From Ampelocalamus luodianensis (Eukaryota > Streptophyta > Magnoliopsida > Poales > Poaceae): DNA of 64,000 bases. The position numbers and the translations under genes were made by a program. The notes under the pieces were generated by a model, which did not search any database, had not been told where the DNA came from, and saw only the letters and a program-made list of their open reading frames with translations. The stretch is from assembly GCA_036346255.1 (NCBI GenBank), contig CM070625.1:17817488-17881487 (forward strand), in the 5' to 3' direction. This document shows, one piece after another, positions 31,834 through 43,300 of this stretch (position 1 is its first letter; every line of letters begins with the position of its first letter).

Positions 31834-34800
31834 TGTATGTAATTTTCAAATTTCAGTAAAAAATTTAAATTTATTTATGTTTGTGGAATTTTCTGAAATT
31901 TTAAAAGCTTTTTATAAGTATTTTAAAAGTCAAAACAAATTTATTTAAAAAATTAAAAGCTAACTTAAAGTTGAAAATAATTTTATTAAGTCCAGAATGA
32001 GTATGGAAATTTATGTGAATTTTCCATAATTTTCGGAAGTATTTTGCTATTTTCTAAACTTTTATGAATTAACAAAATTAAAACAATCGGAAAAAGGAAT
32101 TTAAAACCTCAAATAGTGTTTGGGCCGAAACCCACCGGCCTCGGCCCGAATCTTCTCCGCGCCGACCAGAACGGCCGCTCCATCGCTATCACGCCGACGT
32201 TGGATTAGAATCCAGCGGCGCCGATCCTAACTTACCGCCGCTTGTCTAATCTCAACCGTTGGATCTTAATCCAGCGGCGCGCCGAGATTCACTTACGCTT
32301 TGGGATCTAATCTCGACCGTAGGTTGAAAATCGGACGACCCCGAGTCGTCGTCTTCCTCGCCTTCTTCTTCCTCGCGCCGCAACGGTCGCCCGCCATTCC
32401 CGCACGCGCCCGAGCTCCGCTAACGGCCACATCGCACGCCCCCGACTTCCCCGCGACGTGCGCACGAGACCGTGTCAACCTCCGCCGTTTTTCCACCACC
32501 TTCTTCCCACTTCTCCGCAGCAGTTTCGCCCACGTCCACCGAAACCGCCGCCATGACCCCCACCTCCTCCACGCCGCTCCAGAGCTCCCCGACGCCTATA
32601 AAAGCGGCCGGTGCGCGATTTCTCCACGAAGCCAAAGCCATCACTCACTCCTTCCCTCTCCCTCCAACGCCGTCGCAATTCTAGTTTTGGTGTTTTGCTG
32701 CCGCCGGTGAAAACCACGAAGTGCTCCGCCGCCAGTGACGCCCAGCCACCGTGGACCACACCGCCGACTTCCCCATCACCGGAGCTTCCTCGCGCACCTC
32801 TTCCTCGCCCCGGAGCACCTTCGGTCGCCATCGCCGGCAACCACCGTGCTTCTTCCTCCGCTCCGGCACCAATTCCGGCCACCACCGTCGCCCGTCCGTG
32901 CCAATTCAGGTACCATCGTGTTCGCAATAATCGTGACTACGTGTTGGTACCACTCGCCGCCGGTGAACCTCCGCCGCTGGCCGTTGTCGTGCGCGCGAGA
33001 CAATTTTGCCGCCGTCCGACGCGGCCGCCACCGCGTGGCACCACTGGCGCCATCTCAAGAACACGGCCGCGTGGCGCCGTGTCGGCGCACACACACACCC
33101 ACGTGGTCCGGTCCGCGTGTCGTTTCTTCCAAAGCTCGGTGGGCTAGGTTCACCGTGAGCCACCATCGACACATGGGGCCCGCTTGTCGAAAAATATTTT
33201 AACTTCATTTTATTTTCGAAATACTGTAGCTGATGTAATCATTGCGCAATAAATAGCTTTTTCAGTAGAAAAATAATTCGGAGAATTCAATTAAATATCA
33301 GATTTGGATTTAAACTTCAAAAATTCATAACTTTTGCATATGAACTCCAAATGGAGTGATTCAAATTGAAAAATTTAGATAAAATTATAATCTAGCTAAC
33401 TAAACCAAAATATTTCAATTTGGAGTTAATTTGATCTATGTTTTTGAATTTATTTGAATTTGAATATTGAATTTGTCGTATTTTCGCGTATAGAATTCGA
33501 CGACTCCGGAGAGTTCGATCAAACTGAAGATTTAGAATTTCAAGACATCGACCAAGGCAAGTTACACCATTGATCATATTGCCCCCAGTATTTTTAAGTT
33601 ATTTTCAGCTTTTAAATTCTTTATCGCATGCATATGTTGTTATAAATATTTTAATATCCTGTTTTACATATAGTTATCCCATGTGTTATTGTATGACCAA
33701 TTTGAATGTTGTATCTGACTACCTTTATACCATAGGCAAGATATTACCAAAATTAAATATATGCTTAGCCAAGCTTAGTCCACATTTACTGAAATTTGGG
33801 AGGTTACACCAAATTTTTATAAATTTGTTTCAAACTTGATATTGTGGTATTGTCTTACCACATGGATTTATGAATATAGTTTTATTCAAAATAAAATCAA
33901 AATGGGTTTGGACTTGGGCGAAATGGTTGGAATGGTGGGTGCAGGTTTATGCACGGGATTGATCTGGTTAAGATTAAGGCCCATGGTTTGTAGGAATGGC
34001 CTTAAGTCAATTGAGGACCGGTCTTTGAGCCGCTTATTGCTATGCCATAACGTACTACCACATGTCCTGTATGGGCATGATTTGGCTAACTAATTTGTGA
34101 TGTTCTAGTATATTTATGTCATGTGATTATGTGGGTGTCGGTTAGACGTTTTATTCCCACTTGGCGCAAGAGGGGGCTTCCGGAGGACGGTTAGTCTGAA
34201 AAGGCGAATCCTTAGCGGGCATGAATATATTAGGACAGAACATTGTAAAGGCCTCATGGTAATTGCTCAGTCACACGCCTACGGAAGCATGAATTGACCG
34301 ACATAACGAGCATGTCACCTCGTGTGGGTAAAGTTGTATCAACTCTGCAGAGTAGAAACTATTCGAATAGCGCGTCATGATCATGGACATGCTAGCGGGC
34401 CATTTAAAGTTAAATTGTTTTTGGTTTTAAAACACTTTATTAAATCTGAGGATGGTCAATCCTTATGAAAATTTGGGCGGGAAGCCAAGTGTTAGGAGGG
34501 GATCCTTCACTTTGTTATTGGAGGTTATCCACATTATCTCATTGTCATTTTAAAATATGATTTTAGCCATAGTATGAAACGCCTTAGAAATTACTATGTC
34601 TATTTAAGCTGAAAATGTTGTTTATGCAAAACAACCCGACCATACTCACTTGTTTCCCTATGCATGCATTTAAATTCAATATTGGGTGTGACTTGCGAGC
34701 ACGGAAGTTGTGCTCATCCTTCTTTGAATAAATCTTATTCGGAGAAGATGCTATCTTGACGGTGAGGACCGGACGAGTAGGCCTTTTGACCTGACGATTG

Positions 34801-35026
34801 CTGTGTGGCGCATCGTGTGGCTCCCACTATTATTATGTTTCCTCTGTGTTTATCTTTTGACATTTGATATTGTTATTCAGACTCATTGTATTAAACAATT
34901 ATTTATTAAATGTCATTTACGTTTCGTGATCTGAATGTGATATCATTTTGTGAGGCGTATGCTGCTGAAATCTGGACCGGTGTTTGAACACAGAGAATTC
35001 GGGATCCTTCGCTCCCGGGTTCGACA
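31834..35026 (+). repeat. 3' LTR of gypsy element
   Basis: It starts TGTATGTAATTTTC (a 4-base deletion relative to the 5' LTR) and ends GGGTTCGACA, followed by CTCAG. Length is 3193 bp against 3196 bp for the 5' LTR. Similarity is near-perfect in AT-rich parts and gapped in GC-rich parts. Confidence 0.93.
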
Positions 35027-36346
35027 CTCAGGAACCACAACCAGCTGTCCGTATTCTCGCTTTCAACGAATGTGAATGCCATGAGACGAACTTGATTGTT
35101 CCCGTTCGTTGCTGTTGTAGTCAGTATTTGACCCTTGTACTTTCCAGTCAGGAATGTGTCATCCACCAATCCACGTACAAGATTGGATGGTAGTGCAGGA
35201 ATGCATTGATGCATGGACCAAAGACGAAGAATGCTCGCTTCAGTACCCTCTTATTACCCCACTTTGGATGCGTAGAATCTTGAATGTCGACATGAGTGCT
35301 AGGATTCATGTTTTATATGACTCGGAGTTGGCTAGGGAGGTTGTTATAGGAGTCCCCGAAGGTACCGAACCTTGATTCCAATATCTTCTGTTCTGCTCTC
35401 CGCACCTTGGCATAACTGATTGTGTACTAGAACTTTGCCTCAATCGCCCGAATGATGGATCGTCACTCAAAATTTAAATTATCCACGATCTCATCGCACA
35501 TGATGTTTGCGATGAAGCCTGATGACAGGTTCTTGTGGGACTGCACTGACTCAGCAACGACACATGTGTGAGAGACAACTATAGTGTATTTTCAGTAGGT
35601 GTCCCACTTAAGCTAAAATACGTGTACTCACCAAGGGCATCTCTCTATATCGTATTTCACGTCGTAGCATCTTGGGTTAGACTTGACGACTATGAATGTA
35701 CACCGCACCGATAAAGCCCATAATTTGATCGCCTCCTGCACGACCTCCTTGTATTTGTACATAACTCCTTGCATGACCTCGCTCTGGTTATACTTCCACG
35801 GCACATGATGTTGATGAAGTTGATGAACTGGTATGTGTTCCACTCGGATGAAACCACCTGATGTTCCACAGATTCCTCGTCGTCGGATCCTTAATCTTCT
35901 GACAATGACATGTAATCCTGGTCTTTTAGATCTATCCTTTGGACTAGGGCTTCCAGCTTCCTATCCTTTTCAGCAAGCCCACTAGTTTGCCTGACTAAAG
36001 GAGCCCTTTCCACAGGGTCTTTATCGATAGGATCAGCAACTCCCGGACCTTCGACCATTGTGTGCGCCATGCTGTGGCTGGAGTACCCGACTTCTTCTTC
36101 GGCATCACCACCCCCTTCTTGTTCAGCCGCTGATGCAGGAGTGAGCTTAGCACATGCCTGGGCCAAAAGGACCAAATCCCACCATTCCTCCCTCGCCCTG
36201 CGTACATTTGACTGCCATGACCTTGTTCCCTTGAGTTGCACTAACTCCCAATATGTGCCTTGTAGTGCTCGGTTGGCAAGACAATTCAATCTCAGATCAT
36301 ATATAACATGATCCACATCAAATGTGTGGAACAACCACCGCATCAT
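35027..36346 (-). pseudogene. MULE-B transposase N-terminal and catalytic region
   Basis: On the minus strand: 36346-35891 (start of the frame; MMRWLFHTFDVDHVIYDLRL); 35790-35640, the MuDR N-terminal domain (YKYKEVVQEAIKLWALSVRC to CPW); about 35590-35270, including SHTCVVAESVQSHKNLSSGF and AEQKILESRFGTFGDSYNNL; then the catalytic block near 35170 (TFLTGKYKGQILTT) and TFVESENTDSWLWFL, where the gypsy element cuts in. MuDR-type proteins are DDE transposases. Stops and a shift in the first DDE strand (WWMTHS) show it is inactive. Confidence 0.88.
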
Positions 36347-36779
36347 AGTGCCCCATGTACGCTACTCTGGTTTTGTTAGGGTCACAGTCGTCGATCAGAA
36401 ATAACGCAAATCAATCCCCACAGGACCCTCAAGAATAGTCCCCCTAACCGTAGTAAATTTTAAAATTGATGGCGTCCGACATATTTAACGTACTGCACCG
36501 TAAATAAGATTTCCACGATTAACCACATATATAAAACTAAACTACCTACTGAAAAGGATTATGTACAACATACCACACTACGTAACCGTACATCAAAAAC
36601 TATGTAATCCATTTGGTTAAAAAAATACCTAAAAGGTGGACAACCAGACGGGTAGCGCTTCGCTAATTTATCTTCTCCCCTCTCCTCCTGTTTGCTTTTC
36701 TCCCTTCCCTCCACTCTTTCTTTTTTTGCTAAATAAAAGTGAGTTATGCCAGAATTTTAGTGCATTTTATAAAGTAGAT
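36347..36779. other. MULE-B 5' untranslated / promoter-side sequence
   Basis: No coding potential is seen. The sequence lies between the first recognisable transposase codons (minus strand) and the right terminal repeat, so it should contain the MULE promoter. It is AT-rich with a pyrimidine-rich run (about 36675-36725). No clear TATA box could be assigned. Confidence 0.5.
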
Positions 36780-37078
36780 TGTGCTGTCATTTGCAATGGC
36801 GACAGGGACTTACGGGATCCCTGTCACATTTGAAATGACGGTTTTCTAAAATTTTAATATTAAATTTTTTAGAGATTTGCGAGATCTCTATCACCATTTG
36901 AAATGACGATATGATCATGTCGCCAGTTAGAGTGGCGATAGATCCCTATTGCTAGTTGCAAGTCCATATCGCCATTCTTTAGACCAAATAGCGACAAGGC
37001 CAGTAGCCTAGTTTTGCAAAAAAAAAATAATTATTTATTTTTGTAATTTTTTTTAAATAATATTATTTAGACTATCCA
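36780..37078. repeat. right terminal inverted repeat of MULE-B
   Basis: It contains CAATGGCGACAGGG, CCATTTGAAATGACGAT, TCGCCAGTTAGAGTGGCGAT and, at its outer end, CCAGTAGCCTAGTTTTGC followed by an A run and AAATAATATTATTTAGA. The complement matches 19618-19890. The outer end lies about 320 bp before the B3 start codon. Confidence 0.8.
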
Positions 37079-37393
37079 CGTGTCCGACTGGACACACTGG
37101 ACAGCCAGAGGCAAAGATACAGATGGTACCGCTACGTGTCAGCGTGCCACGTTGCCGTACGAGTGCCGTACGACCTGTCGGATGCTCACAGTCCACGAAG
37201 AATCTCTCGGTTCAAAAGTTCAAATTCGAAATGTCAAAATTCGTGGGGCACCTCCAATAAGGCAAGCGCTCTCACCCTTTCTCTACAAAAGAACTCGAAA
37301 GGACTATTTCTTGTTCCCCTGTCTCGCGTCTCGCTCTCCTGAAGAGAGAGAGAGAGAGAGGAGAGGGGAGGGGAGAGATTCTGCGGCGAAGCC
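37079..37393 (+). promoter_or_regulatory. proximal promoter and 5' UTR of B3 gene with GA repeat
   Basis: Short region between MULE-B and the ATG at 37394. A purine GA tract at 37342-37376 is of the kind bound by plant BBR/BPC GAGA factors and is common in plant 5' UTRs. ACGTGTC-type words (37078, 37133) are potential G-box-like sites. No classical TATA box is visible; CTCTACAAAAGAAC near 37282 is the nearest weak match. Confidence 0.5.
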
Positions 37394-40300
37394 ATGGCGA
37401 CGGACGCGAGCAGCGCCGCCGCCGGCGCCGCCTACGAGGAGGAGCGCAGGAAGCGGGTCCTGGGGAACCTTAAGCACCTCGAGGTAATCAGATTCTCGCT
37501 TCTTCCTTTCCAACGCCGAACACGGACACGGACACGGACACGGATGAATCCATGAATCCCCTTCTTTCTTCACCTTTTTTTTTCTTGTTTGATAAGTATA
37601 TTTGAGATGCTTTTGTCCTGCAAAATCGATTTCTTTAGATGGCGAGTGCGCGGAAAAAAGGAAACATTTCGTGTGTTCCTCTTTGCCGATTTGAGCTGGA
37701 TTCTTTCCTGCGGCGTCGTTCTGTTGGTTTTGCTAAGGTTTGGGCCTTTTACTCTGCGCAGGATTTGGGTATATCGAAGATGTCCAAGAGCTTGCTCCAG
37801 GCCGCAAGATTGCAGGACAAAGTACTTGCAACGATCTGTATCACGAGCAGGAGTTGGGTTGTTGTATGGCGGATTGATTTCTTGCGCTGCTTTTGCAGAG
37901 CACTCGTGCGAGCCCAAAGTCGAGGAAGAAGTTTGAGGCCACTACTGAAGTGAGGCGCTCATCGAGGGCGAGGACTTCAGTTTCGTACAAGGATGATGTG
38001 AGTTGTTGACCTCTAGCCTCTGCGCTATTTTTATGACTTGGTGAAATATGCTGCCATGTTCATGAAAGTCGAGGAAGATATTGTCGTTATGTTTCTAAAC
38101 AAGCAGTTAATAAATTACCAATACCTGAAAATGGTTTGCTGATCCTGTTTTTTTTTTCTTTTTAAATTCACGGTAATCCCAAATGAATCCTTAGTGACAT
38201 GATCTTAGTCCCCTTATTGAAGTTGTACCTTTCCTGTGAAGCTGTGCTCTAGCATGATTACAACAACATGTCCTATGGTAACGTTTGTGTGATATGTCAT
38301 GCGATCTGATACTTGCTTAGAGTTGAAGTGCAAGGAAGATTTATGTTGTTCATGAAGTGATGAAATATTTTGTGCTTTGCAATGCGAATGTTGATACTAA
38401 ATTATGCTTTATTTGTTGCGGCAGTTTGATGAACTAGATAGTTTTCTCCGTCGCAGAAGGTATTTTTTTTCATTTGGTTTGTTGATTTATATTAGATGTG
38501 GTTGTGCCCAGGCTTAATGTAATTGGCTATTTTCTTGTGTTTACCAGGGGTTGTAAGAGTGCAGAGTATGGAAGGGAATACACTGGAAGAATTTCTTCTA
38601 ATGAACAGCAGCAGCGTGCTTTTAGAAGAGCTGAGAAACTTCAAGATAGTCTAGACCCTGAGAACCCATCGTTTGTTAAGACCATGGTTCGATCACATGT
38701 GTCCAGTTGCTTTTGGCTTGTAAGATGTTTTCTCCAGAATACATTTAACTAATTTTGGTGAAATATATATGATCAACTAACAATTGTGGTTATGATTTTT
38801 CCCCCCATCATACAAGGGTCTTCCTACTTGGTTCTGCAAAAAGTATCTGCCTCCCAGAGAAGTTAAGATGGTGTTGGAGGATGAAGAGGGTGTTGAATTT
38901 GATGCAGTCTACATTGGAAACCGAACAGGTCTGAGTGGTGGATGGAGAGGATTTTCGATGCACCACAACTTGGAAGATGGGGATTCATTGGTCTTTGAAT
39001 TGGTCGAGCCTGACAGATTTAAGGTAATATCTTGCCTTAGGTTCGATACCATATTCCACACTAATCTACCGTACAGATTTTCATATCATGACTGCAAAAA
39101 CTTGCAGACAATCCCGATCTTGTCCCAACTCCCAATTAAGGAACCTACATAGACTACATAGAAGTGAAAACAAAATCATAAATTTTTGACATAAATGTCC
39201 TCGAAGAGCATTCATGAGCCACACAATGAAGTTTTGGAAGCGATTGATCGAGCACCGTTTAAGAATAGTGGCTAGTGTGATGACAAACCAATTTGGTTTT
39301 ATGCCTGGGAGGTCGACTATGGAGGCGATTTTCTTGACACGACAGTTGATGAAGAGGTATAGAGAGCAAAAGAAGGGTCTTCACATGGTGTTTATCAACT
39401 TGGAGAAAGTCTATGACAAAGTATCAAAAAGGGTCATGTGACGGACGCTTCAAAGGAAAAAAGTCCCAACAAAATATGTTACCCTAATTAAGGATATGTG
39501 CCAAAATGTTAGTGACTAATGTCAGAATATGTGATGGTGATACTAGTGATTTCCCTATTAAGATAGGACTACACCAAGGGTCAGCGTTGAGTTCATACAT
39601 TTTTGCCCTAGTGATGGACGAGATTACGCGGGACATTCTAAGCGTTGAGTTCATGTATGCTTTTCGCTAATAATGTAGTGTTAGTTGATGAGAGTAGGAT
39701 ACGTGTCGATAGGAATCTAGAGATGTGGAGGAAGACTTTAGAATCGAAGGGTTTTAGATTTAGTAGGACTAAAACTGTGTATATAAAGTGTGATTTCAGC
39801 GGTGTCGGGGTAGATACTGAAGATGTTAGGCTGGACGGACAAGTAGTGCTTAGAAAGGACACATTTCGATATTTGAGATCAAGGTTCAAAAAAGCGCTAG
39901 ACGCTAGTCGGACGGTAGGCCAGGACCTAACGTCTAGGCGGATTAAGCGGTGACTAGGCGACAGTGCAGAGCAACCGACAGCATATTAGAAGCAGAAAGG
40001 CAGCAAATTGGAAAGCCGCATAAAATCCCAACCAGCCCCACGTCTCTTGGTCAAAAAGTGAACAGCAGTGTAGAAAAGGCTGTAGCAGCATGTTCTTTAA
40101 CCAGCACCAGCCCACGTCTCTGGTCCTCTCTCTTTTCTACATGTCTTCCAAGTTCCAAGAGAAAAGCAGGTCTTCTCTCTCTCTTTCTTTTCATATCCCT
40201 TTCCCCTCAGTTCCTCGCACGAAGACTTGAACTCCATCCTCTAGCCACGTAGGTCGCAACGGCAGCGGCGAGCAGCGGCAGCGACCTCGGCGACAGCGAT

Positions 40301-43300
40301 GGTTAGGCTTGCCTGGTCCTGTCTCTTCCTCATCCATTTCCCCTCAACCCTCTAGTTGCCTCTCCCCTCACGCCGTCTCGCCTAGAGCCGGCGCCCGCCA
40401 TCGAGGACCGGTTTTGACCATCTAGCCGGCCCAAGGCGGCCCTCGCGCCTAGCCTGCTGCCTTAGGCGAAATCACAGCGGCTGCTCCCCGCCGAACGCCT
40501 AAGCGGTGCCCAGACCCGATTTCTGGAACCTTGTTTGGGATCAATGCTACAGCGTGACGGAGAGATTGATGAAGATGTGAGCCATTGGATTAGACCAGGG
40601 TGGGTGAAATGGCGCTAAGCATCGGGTGTCCTGTGTGACAAAAAAAAGTTCCTCAAAAATTAAAAGGTAAGTTCTATAGGACGTGTAGAATTAGATTGGG
40701 GGAATCACCACACTCAGGTATGAGGGGTGCCTTTCATATATATAGCCATGTACAGGTACAGGGGTACAAAGGTAATAATCTTAATACACTTGCATGATGC
40801 GTGGCGGTAGGATCACGGACGCCTGATGGTCGGAAATCGATAAACAAGTATGCAGGGAGACCCTTGGTCATAATGTCCGCGGCCCGGTGTGTCGAGGAAC
40901 ATGTAGTACTCGAACTGGCCCAAGGCAACCTTCGCGAGCGAAGTGGATGTCGATCTCGATATGCTTCGTGCGGCGATGATGGGCGAGATTGGCGTCATGT
41001 AGACAACACCGACATTGTCGCGAAGGCGGCCGTCGCGATAGTGACCGAGATGTGTAGTTCTGAAGAAGGCATCGCGCGCCGGCGCTCGGCCACGACATGC
41101 GCCACGGCCGACGATATTCCGCTTCAACACCGGGGCGGGAGGCCGTGGTTTGGCGCTTTGGCGACTGAGAGACAGTTGTTGCCGGAAGGAAGCCGGAGGT
41201 GGAGCGGCGCGTGTCGACCCGGCCGCCCGATCGGCATCGAGTAAGCGATGATCGGTTGGCGGTCGACGCCGAGTGAAGACCGGCAGAAGTGAACCCTTGA
41301 CGTCTGCGGATGCGCTGATCGGTAGCGCGCGGCTCGCGAGATCATGCATGAACAAGCAAACTCTTTGAGCGACATAGGCGGTCGGGCGTGTCGGGGTGAT
41401 CTTGGAGTGCGCCGGCGAGACTCGGTACTCGGAGAAGTCGGCCACGGAGCGCCGTCGGTGGCCGGCGGCTTGCCGAGCATCCGCGGTGTGCCGTGGTCGG
41501 GTGGCACTCGGACATGCCGGCCGCGCCGAGTAGGTCGACAGCGTCGGCGCTGCGACGAGAACGGCCGTCAGCGCCGCGCGTCGCGAGATCCCGAGAAGTG
41601 GTGCGGTCGCGAGATCCGTCATGGCGAACTCCGAGTGAAGCGCGCGTGATGTGTTGGGCGGTCTGCGGTGGCGAGCCGTGAGGATGATGTCGTCGGCGTC
41701 TGAAGCGGTGGCGGCGCTATCTCCATCTTTGTAAACAAAGAGATGCATCGGACTTGGTCGCGATGGCCGTCTGGCGGATGTGCGGCGAATCGGCCGGTTC
41801 CATGCGAGGAGCTGCTTGAGCCGTCTGATGACCTGCGAAGACAAACATAGTCGGGGTTGTCGGGTCGATGAAGCCCGACGGTATTGGCGATGAGCGGTTT
41901 CCTCGGTGGCCGTGGAGGAATGCGTTCTTCACATCGGTGATGGATAGGCGAGCACGCGGGCTGCGATCTTGCGAGGGCGGTGCGGATCGTCGCGGTTTGA
42001 CAGCCGGTGAAAGTCTCGTCGTAGTCGACACCGGCCGCTAGGAGAAGCCTCGTACAACCAGAGCTTTGTCGCGGGTGGAGCCGTTGTCCATGAGAGCCTT
42101 GTACTCCTCGCCATCGCGCCGCCAGCGGGACGGACAGGTAGCGCTGCGGTAGTTCGCCGAATCAGCGAGGCCGTCGTGGCGAGAGGTTGAGCGGTGGGCG
42201 GGGCGTAGGTGCCGATGCGAGATCGCGTCGTGAAGCGCGAAGGTGTCGAAGCGGCGGTCGGTCGCCTGGTAAACGATGGGGCGCCGCGCGCGCGCGAGGC
42301 GTGATCGAGCGTCGGCCGTGGCGAAGGGCGGCAGGCGCTGCCGCAGCGCGGAGCGGCGGTCGAAGCGCCGACTAGTCGGCCGATCGGTCGCGAGGGACCG
42401 GCGTAGATGACGGCCGGTCGGGAGGTCATTGCTCAACCTCGCGGCGAGGACAGCAGAGGCGTGCGATCGCTCAACGCCAAGAGGCGGAGCTTAGTTGTTG
42501 AAGATAGTCCTGCATCAAAAATCCGGTGAAGGCGGCGCGAGAGGCGCAGAGGTGCCGAGGCGAACGGAACACGGACTCATCGAAGACAACATGGCGTGAG
42601 ACAATAATGCGGCGGTGGACATATCCGAACAGCGGTACCCCTTGTGGGAGGAGGTAACCAAGGAACACGCATGGAGTCGAGCGAGGAGAGCTTGTGAGTG
42701 TCGTGGCACTAAGGTTCGGATAACGAGGCGGCCGAACACGGAGGATGAATAATCCGGGAGTTTGTGGTGCGAGGTGGTAGGGATCTTGTGATGTCTGAGA
42801 GGAGGGCGGCGCGGTTAAGCACATATGTGGCGGCGGCGGGCTTGGCCCGATAGGGTGGAGGCATGGATGCATGAATCGGCAGAATGCGGATGGTGTTGTT
42901 GATAGTGCGAAGTAGGCGCTCGGCTTTTCGTTTTGTGGCGAGGTGTGCGGACACGAAAACGTAAGGCAATGCGCGACTAGTAAGGAAGGTTGTGATGGCA
43001 TTGTTGGCGAATTCGGTGCCGTTATCGGCTTGGAAGCATTTGGGCGAATCTTGAGCGTATGAGCAAATGCTACAAAATCGACAATATGGCGTTGCACATC
43101 GATTTATGGCGTAAAGGAGCGACCGGCAAAAATGAGTAATCATCAAGTAACACAAGATAATATTTATAGCGGAGCGCTAAGGCGGAGATGTCCAAACATC
43201 ACGGTGAAGTAAAGTAAAAGGAGTAGTAGTGACAGACGTGGACTACTAAAGGGGTGCAGCGTGTGCTTGCCAGGTAGCGAGCATGACACAAGGACCGCGG

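Larger units (their letters stand above)
23223..35026 (+). mobile_element. Ty3/gypsy chromovirus (Tekay-like), complete but inactive
   Basis: The 11.8-kb element has LTRs at 23223-26418 and 31834-35026, perfect CTCAG target duplications (23218-23222, 35027-35031), and a PBS matching initiator-Met tRNA. Then follow an extra ORF, gag, protease, reverse transcriptase, RNase H, integrase and a C-terminal chromodomain, with a G-rich polypurine tract before the 3' LTR. Domain order and chromodomain place it in the Tekay/Del chromovirus lineage. Rice RIRE3 and RIRE8, as I recall, share the 3-kb LTR and the extra ORF ahead of gag. Frameshifts and stops throughout pol show it cannot move by itself. 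Confidence 0.92.
19618..37078 (-). mobile_element. MULE-B: second decayed MuDR-type transposon
   Basis: Inverted terminal regions lie at 19618-19890 and 36780-37078. The left AAATAATATTTTTTAAAAG and ACTAGGTTACTG words match the complement of the right end, and both interiors carry TCGCCATTTNAAATGGCGA palindromes. Between them, on the minus strand, transposase pieces occur in order: 36346-35027, 23222-22536 and 20690-20258. Two insertions interrupt it, the gypsy element 23223-35026 (perfect CTCAG duplication) and X2. Multiple stops show loss of function. The outer 9-bp duplication was not found, so the exact ends are approximate. Confidence 0.8.

Noticed and set aside
4785..37078. Idea that MULE-A and MULE-B are two halves of one element
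   Set aside because: Each has its own catalytic block and its own SWIM region with different sequences, and each has its own terminal repeat type.
40813..41844. 343-codon minus-strand ORF
   Set aside because: It passes through the copia RT/RNase H region, partly in the right frame, but switches out of it at indels. It is a relic, not a new gene.
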